This document shows positions 61,650-64,000 of a stretch of DNA of 64,000 nucleotides, piece by piece (the first letter of the stretch is position 1; every line of letters starts with the position of its first letter). Where the stretch lies: the NCBI RefSeq assembly GCF_025244825.1, contig NZ_CP104263.1, forward strand, positions 2,666,001 to 2,730,000, given 5' to 3'. The stretch comes from Arthrobacter jinronghuae (GTDB taxonomy: Bacteria; Actinomycetota; Actinomycetes; Actinomycetales; Micrococcaceae). The position numbers were made by a program, and so were the translations under genes. Below the pieces are notes generated by a model. That model did no database searches and was not told the DNA's origin. It worked only from the letters and a program-made list of their open reading frames with translations.

Positions 61650-62942
61650 TCAGCGCTGCGGGTAGTTGCGCTCCGGGGCGCCCGTGTAGAGCTGGCGCGG
61701 GCGGCCGATCTTCGTCTGCGGGTCCTGCATCATTTCACGCCACTGGGCAATCCAGCCCGGCAGGCGGCCAATGGCGAACAGGACCGTGAACATCTTCTCC
61801 GGGAAGCCCATGGCCTTGTAGATCAGGCCCGTGTAGAAGTCCACGTTCGGGTACAGCTTGCGCTCGATGAAGTAATCGTCCGCCAGTGCCTTCTCTTCCA
61901 GGCGCATGGCGATGTCCAGCAGCTCATCGTTGCCGCCGAGCTTGGCGAGGATGTCATGGGCAGTGGCCTTGACGATCTTGGCGCGCGGGTCGTAATTCTT
62001 GTAGACGCGGTGCCCGAAGCCCATGAGCTTCACGCCGTCTTCCTTGTTCTTGACCTTTTCCATGAAGGTCTCCGGCTGCATGCCGGTGGCCTGGATGTCG
62101 CGCAGCATGTTCAGCACTGCTTCGTTGGCCCCGCCGTGCAGCGGGCCGAAGAGGGCGCTGATGCCGGCCGAAACCGAAGCGAACATGTTGGCGTTGGAGC
62201 TGCCCACCAGACGGACGGTGGAGGTGGAGCAGTTCTGCTCGTGGTCCGCGTGCAGGATCAGCAGCAGGTCCAGGGCCTTGACCAGGTCCGGATCGATTTC
62301 GTACGGCTCGGCCGGCAGGCCGAAGGACAGCCGCATGAAGTTCTCCACCAGGTTCATGGAGTTGTCCGGGTAGAGCATCGGCTGGCCGATGGACTTCTTG
62401 TGCGCGTAGGCCGCGATCACGGGCAGCTTCGCCATCAGGCGGACCGTGGAGAGCTCCACCTGTTCTTCGTCGAACGGGTCCAGGGAGTCCTGGTAGAAGG
62501 TGGACAACGCACTGACCGCCGAGGACAGTACCGGCATCGGGTGCGCGTCGCGCGGGAAGCCGCCGAAGAAGCCCTTCAGGTCCTCATGGAGCAGGGTATG
62601 GCGCCGGATCCGCTGGTCGAAGTTCTCCAGCTCGGTGGGCGTCGGCAGTTCCCCGTAAATCAGCAGGTACGAGGTCTCGAGGAAGCTCGAGTGCTTTGCC
62701 AGCTGCTCAATGGGGTACCCGCGGTAGCGCAGGATACCCTGGTCGCCGTCGATGTAGGTGATCGCGGAGGTGGTGGCCGCCGTGTTCATGAAGCCGGGGT
62801 CAAAAGTGACGGTGCCGGTCTGCTTCAGCAGCTTGGAAACGTCGAAACCGTTGTTTCCTTCAGCTGCGGCAACACGGGGCAGTACAAGCTCGTCTTCCGG
62901 GTTCGGCCCGTACTGGAGCTTGGCACTTGGTTGCTCAGTCAT
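61650..62942 (-). CDS. gltA: Citrate synthase GltA
   Basis: A 430-residue type II (NADH-type length) citrate synthase. Catalytic histidines are in LILHADHEQNCSTS and MGFGHRVYKNYDPRA, and the active-site aspartate lies towards the C-terminus. PLHGGANEAVLNML is also characteristic. The ATG with AAAGGAGA 5 nt upstream is chosen; a longer frame adds 22 atypical residues. It catalyses entry of acetyl-CoA into the citric-acid cycle. Confidence 0.96.
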   Translation of the reverse strand: MTEQPSAKLQYGPNPEDELVLPRVAAAEGNNGFDVSKLLKQTGTVTFDPGFMNTAATTSAITYIDGDQGILRYRGYPIEQLAKHSSFLETSYLLIYGELPTPTELENFDQRIRRHTLLHEDLKGFFGGFPRDAHPMPVLSSAVSALSTFYQDSLDPFDEEQVELSTVRLMAKLPVIAAYAHKKSIGQPMLYPDNSMNLVENFMRLSFGLPAEPYEIDPDLVKALDLLLILHADHEQNCSTSTVRLVGSSNANMFASVSAGISALFGPLHGGANEAVLNMLRDIQATGMQPETFMEKVKNKEDGVKLMGFGHRVYKNYDPRAKIVKATAHDILAKLGGNDELLDIAMRLEEKALADDYFIERKLYPNVDFYTGLIYKAMGFPEKMFTVLFAIGRLPGWIAQWREMMQDPQTKIGRPRQLYTGAPERNYPQR

Positions 62943-63127
62943 TAATTCTCCTTTAGGAGTTTTCGAAACCGCCGCTATGTACATCCGCTTCCGACGGACA
63001 TAGTGCATTCCACTAAACTATTTCGCTAAAACGCTACCGGTTTCAGTGCCCTTACCACTAATCGAGGCGGGCACTGTTGTACAAGCGCAACATGGCTGGG
63101 CGCAGTATTACGGTGCAGTGCCCAATA
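62943..63127 (-). promoter_or_regulatory. gltA upstream region with three copies of an octamer
   Basis: CAGTGCCC occurs at 63044-63051 and 63116-63123, and its complement GGGCACTG at 63069-63076. The middle copy can pair with either outer copy, giving two mutually exclusive hairpins in a transcript from dapC. AGTATT/AATACT (63104-63109 and 63124-63129) adds an inverted repeat over the dapC stop. Closer to gltA, CTATGT/ACATAG arms near 62975-63003 form an imperfect hairpin. A -10-like TAGTTT (minus strand, about 63016-63021) may be the gltA promoter. Confidence 0.45.
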
Positions 63128-64000
63128 CTATTCCTGCGAACCCGCGTGCAGGCGCTCGGCGGCTGCACGGATGCCCTCGTCCGTGCCGGTGAGGGCAATC
63201 CGCACGTAGCCGGCACCGGCGTCGCCGTAGAAAACGCCGGGACCCACTACTATTCCCAGCTCCGCGAAACGGGCCACGGTGGACCAGGTGTCCTCGCCCG
63301 CACTCGCCCACAGGTACAACCCGGCTTCCGAGTGCTCAATCTTCAGGCCGAACGCCTCGAGTGCCGGAACGAGCAGGTTGCGGCGGGAGCGGTAGAGGTC
63401 CTTCTGCGCCGCCACGTGTGCGTCGTCGCGCAGCGCAGCGGCCATGGCGGCCTGTACGGGCGCGGGGACGATCATTCCGGCGTGCTTGCGGCTGTTGACC
63501 AGGTTGGCGATCAATGCCGGATCTCCCGCCGTGAATGCAGCGCGGTAACCGGCCATGTTGGACTGCTTGCTCAAGGAGTACACCGCGAGCAGGGAGTCGG
63601 TGCTTCCGCCACTGATCCGCGGATCCAGGATGCTGGGGACGGGTTCACCGCCCTCAGCGGGATCCCACTGTCCCCAGCCGAGTTCGGCATAGCATTCGTC
63701 CGAGGCAACCACTGCGCCCAGGGCACGGGCTTCTTCGACGAGGGTGCGCAGCGACTCGGCTGAACGCACAATGCCGGTGGGGTTGCCCGGGGAGTTCACC
63801 CAGACCAGCCGTACGCGCGAACGCGTCTGCTCGTCCAGATCGGAGAGGTGGTCCGCGGCTACCGCCGTGGCGCCGGCGAAGACCGCACCCATGTCGTAGG
63901 TGGGGTAAGCCACCACGGGCCGGACGACGACGTCGCCCTCCCCCAGCCCGAGCAGCAGCGGCAGCCAGGCAACGAGTTCCTTCGAGCCCACGGTGGGCAG
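63128..64000 (-). CDS. dapC: Succinyldiaminopimelate transaminase DapC (N-terminus outside window)
   Basis: The C-terminal 290 residues of a class I/II PLP aminotransferase. The frame runs off the window edge at LPTVGSKELVAW. The PLP lysine is in YSLSKQSNMAGYRAAF, and VWVNSPGNPTGIV is the substrate-binding NPTG segment. The position upstream of gltA and the presence of dapD and dapE nearby point to DapC, which makes N-succinyl-LL-diaminopimelate; other aminotransferase activities cannot be ruled out from sequence alone. Confidence 0.87.
   Translation of the reverse strand: MPTVGSKELVAWLPLLLGLGEGDVVVRPVVAYPTYDMGAVFAGATAVAADHLSDLDEQTRSRVRLVWVNSPGNPTGIVRSAESLRTLVEEARALGAVVASDECYAELGWGQWDPAEGGEPVPSILDPRISGGSTDSLLAVYSLSKQSNMAGYRAAFTAGDPALIANLVNSRKHAGMIVPAPVQAAMAAALRDDAHVAAQKDLYRSRRNLLVPALEAFGLKIEHSEAGLYLWASAGEDTWSTVARFAELGIVVGPGVFYGDAGAGYVRIALTGTDEGIRAAAERLHAGSQE

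Noticed and set aside
1..64000. Mobile elements, prophage, tRNA or rRNA genes
   Set aside because: No transposase, integrase, phage structural gene, terminal inverted repeat, cloverleaf-like or rRNA-like segment was recognised by eye; a tRNAscan or ISfinder search would be decisive.

Overview
The window is a GC-rich bacterial chromosome segment packed with housekeeping genes on both strands. Gene content and order point to a high-GC actinobacterium, most likely Arthrobacter or a close Micrococcaceae relative. The supporting evidence is the AdnA/AdnB pair with UvrD2 (tetracysteine and HRDC type), the coproporphyrin-dependent haem pathway (ChdC/HemQ, CpfC, CgoX), MoeZ, the DUF3107 and DUF3117 proteins, an ECF sigma factor with a zinc-finger anti-sigma factor next to TatB, the GluABCD importer, and many start codons that look leaderless. 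I assign the genus by resemblance only. I see no rRNA, tRNA, CRISPR array, prophage or insertion sequence.

Layout. 1-9.4 kb: end of a DUF2342 zinc metalloprotease gene, a YgjP-like metallopeptidase, a stand-alone ThiF/E1-like protein, the uvrD2-nudC pair, a divergent APH-fold kinase-like protein, and a GntR-ABC-permease operon. 9.4-17.6 kb: DNA repair, with an alkyltransferase-like protein gene overlapping adnA and adnA overlapping adnB, divergent from a DnaQ-type exonuclease. 17.6-20.6 kb: a structured leader and the methionine importer metNIQ. 20.6-30.9 kb: haem synthesis in two minus-strand blocks (hemQ-hemH-hemC-hemD-hemB-hemL and hemE-hemY) plus hemA on the plus strand; together these encode every step from glutamyl-tRNA to haem b except glutamyl-tRNA synthetase. 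30.9-40.7 kb: moeZ, a TetR regulator, DUF3107, a small membrane protein, an SGNH hydrolase, a ferritin-like protein, a DEAD-box helicase with a long AT-richer leader, an orphan DNA methyltransferase, a PHP phosphoesterase and an Xaa-Pro aminopeptidase. 40.8-41.0 kb: non-coding, with four 19-bp tandem repeats. 41-48.9 kb: a stress-type membrane protein, a soluble MgtE_N/CBS protein, DUF1003, Mrp, tatB, anti-sigma factor and sigE, an O-methyltransferase and methionine aminopeptidase. 48.9-53.8 kb: pepA, DUF3117, a GT-C-type membrane glycosyltransferase, tag, a DivIVA-like protein and a LOG-family protein. 53.9-64 kb: gluABCD, divergent dapE/dapD, a membrane-anchored lysozyme-like protein, galE, gltA and a truncated dapC.

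Much of the order matches Mycobacterium tuberculosis from memory (the Rv3195-Rv3211 and Rv1201c-Rv1232c neighbourhoods), so most of this is conserved core genome. The most interesting signals are regulatory rather than new gene families. They are a TAnnnT box 6-7 nt before the start codon of at least 15 genes, a perfect palindrome over the likely hemQ promoter, a multi-stem leader ending in a terminator-like hairpin before metN, an unusual low-GC leader before the DEAD-box helicase, and alternative hairpins between dapC and gltA.
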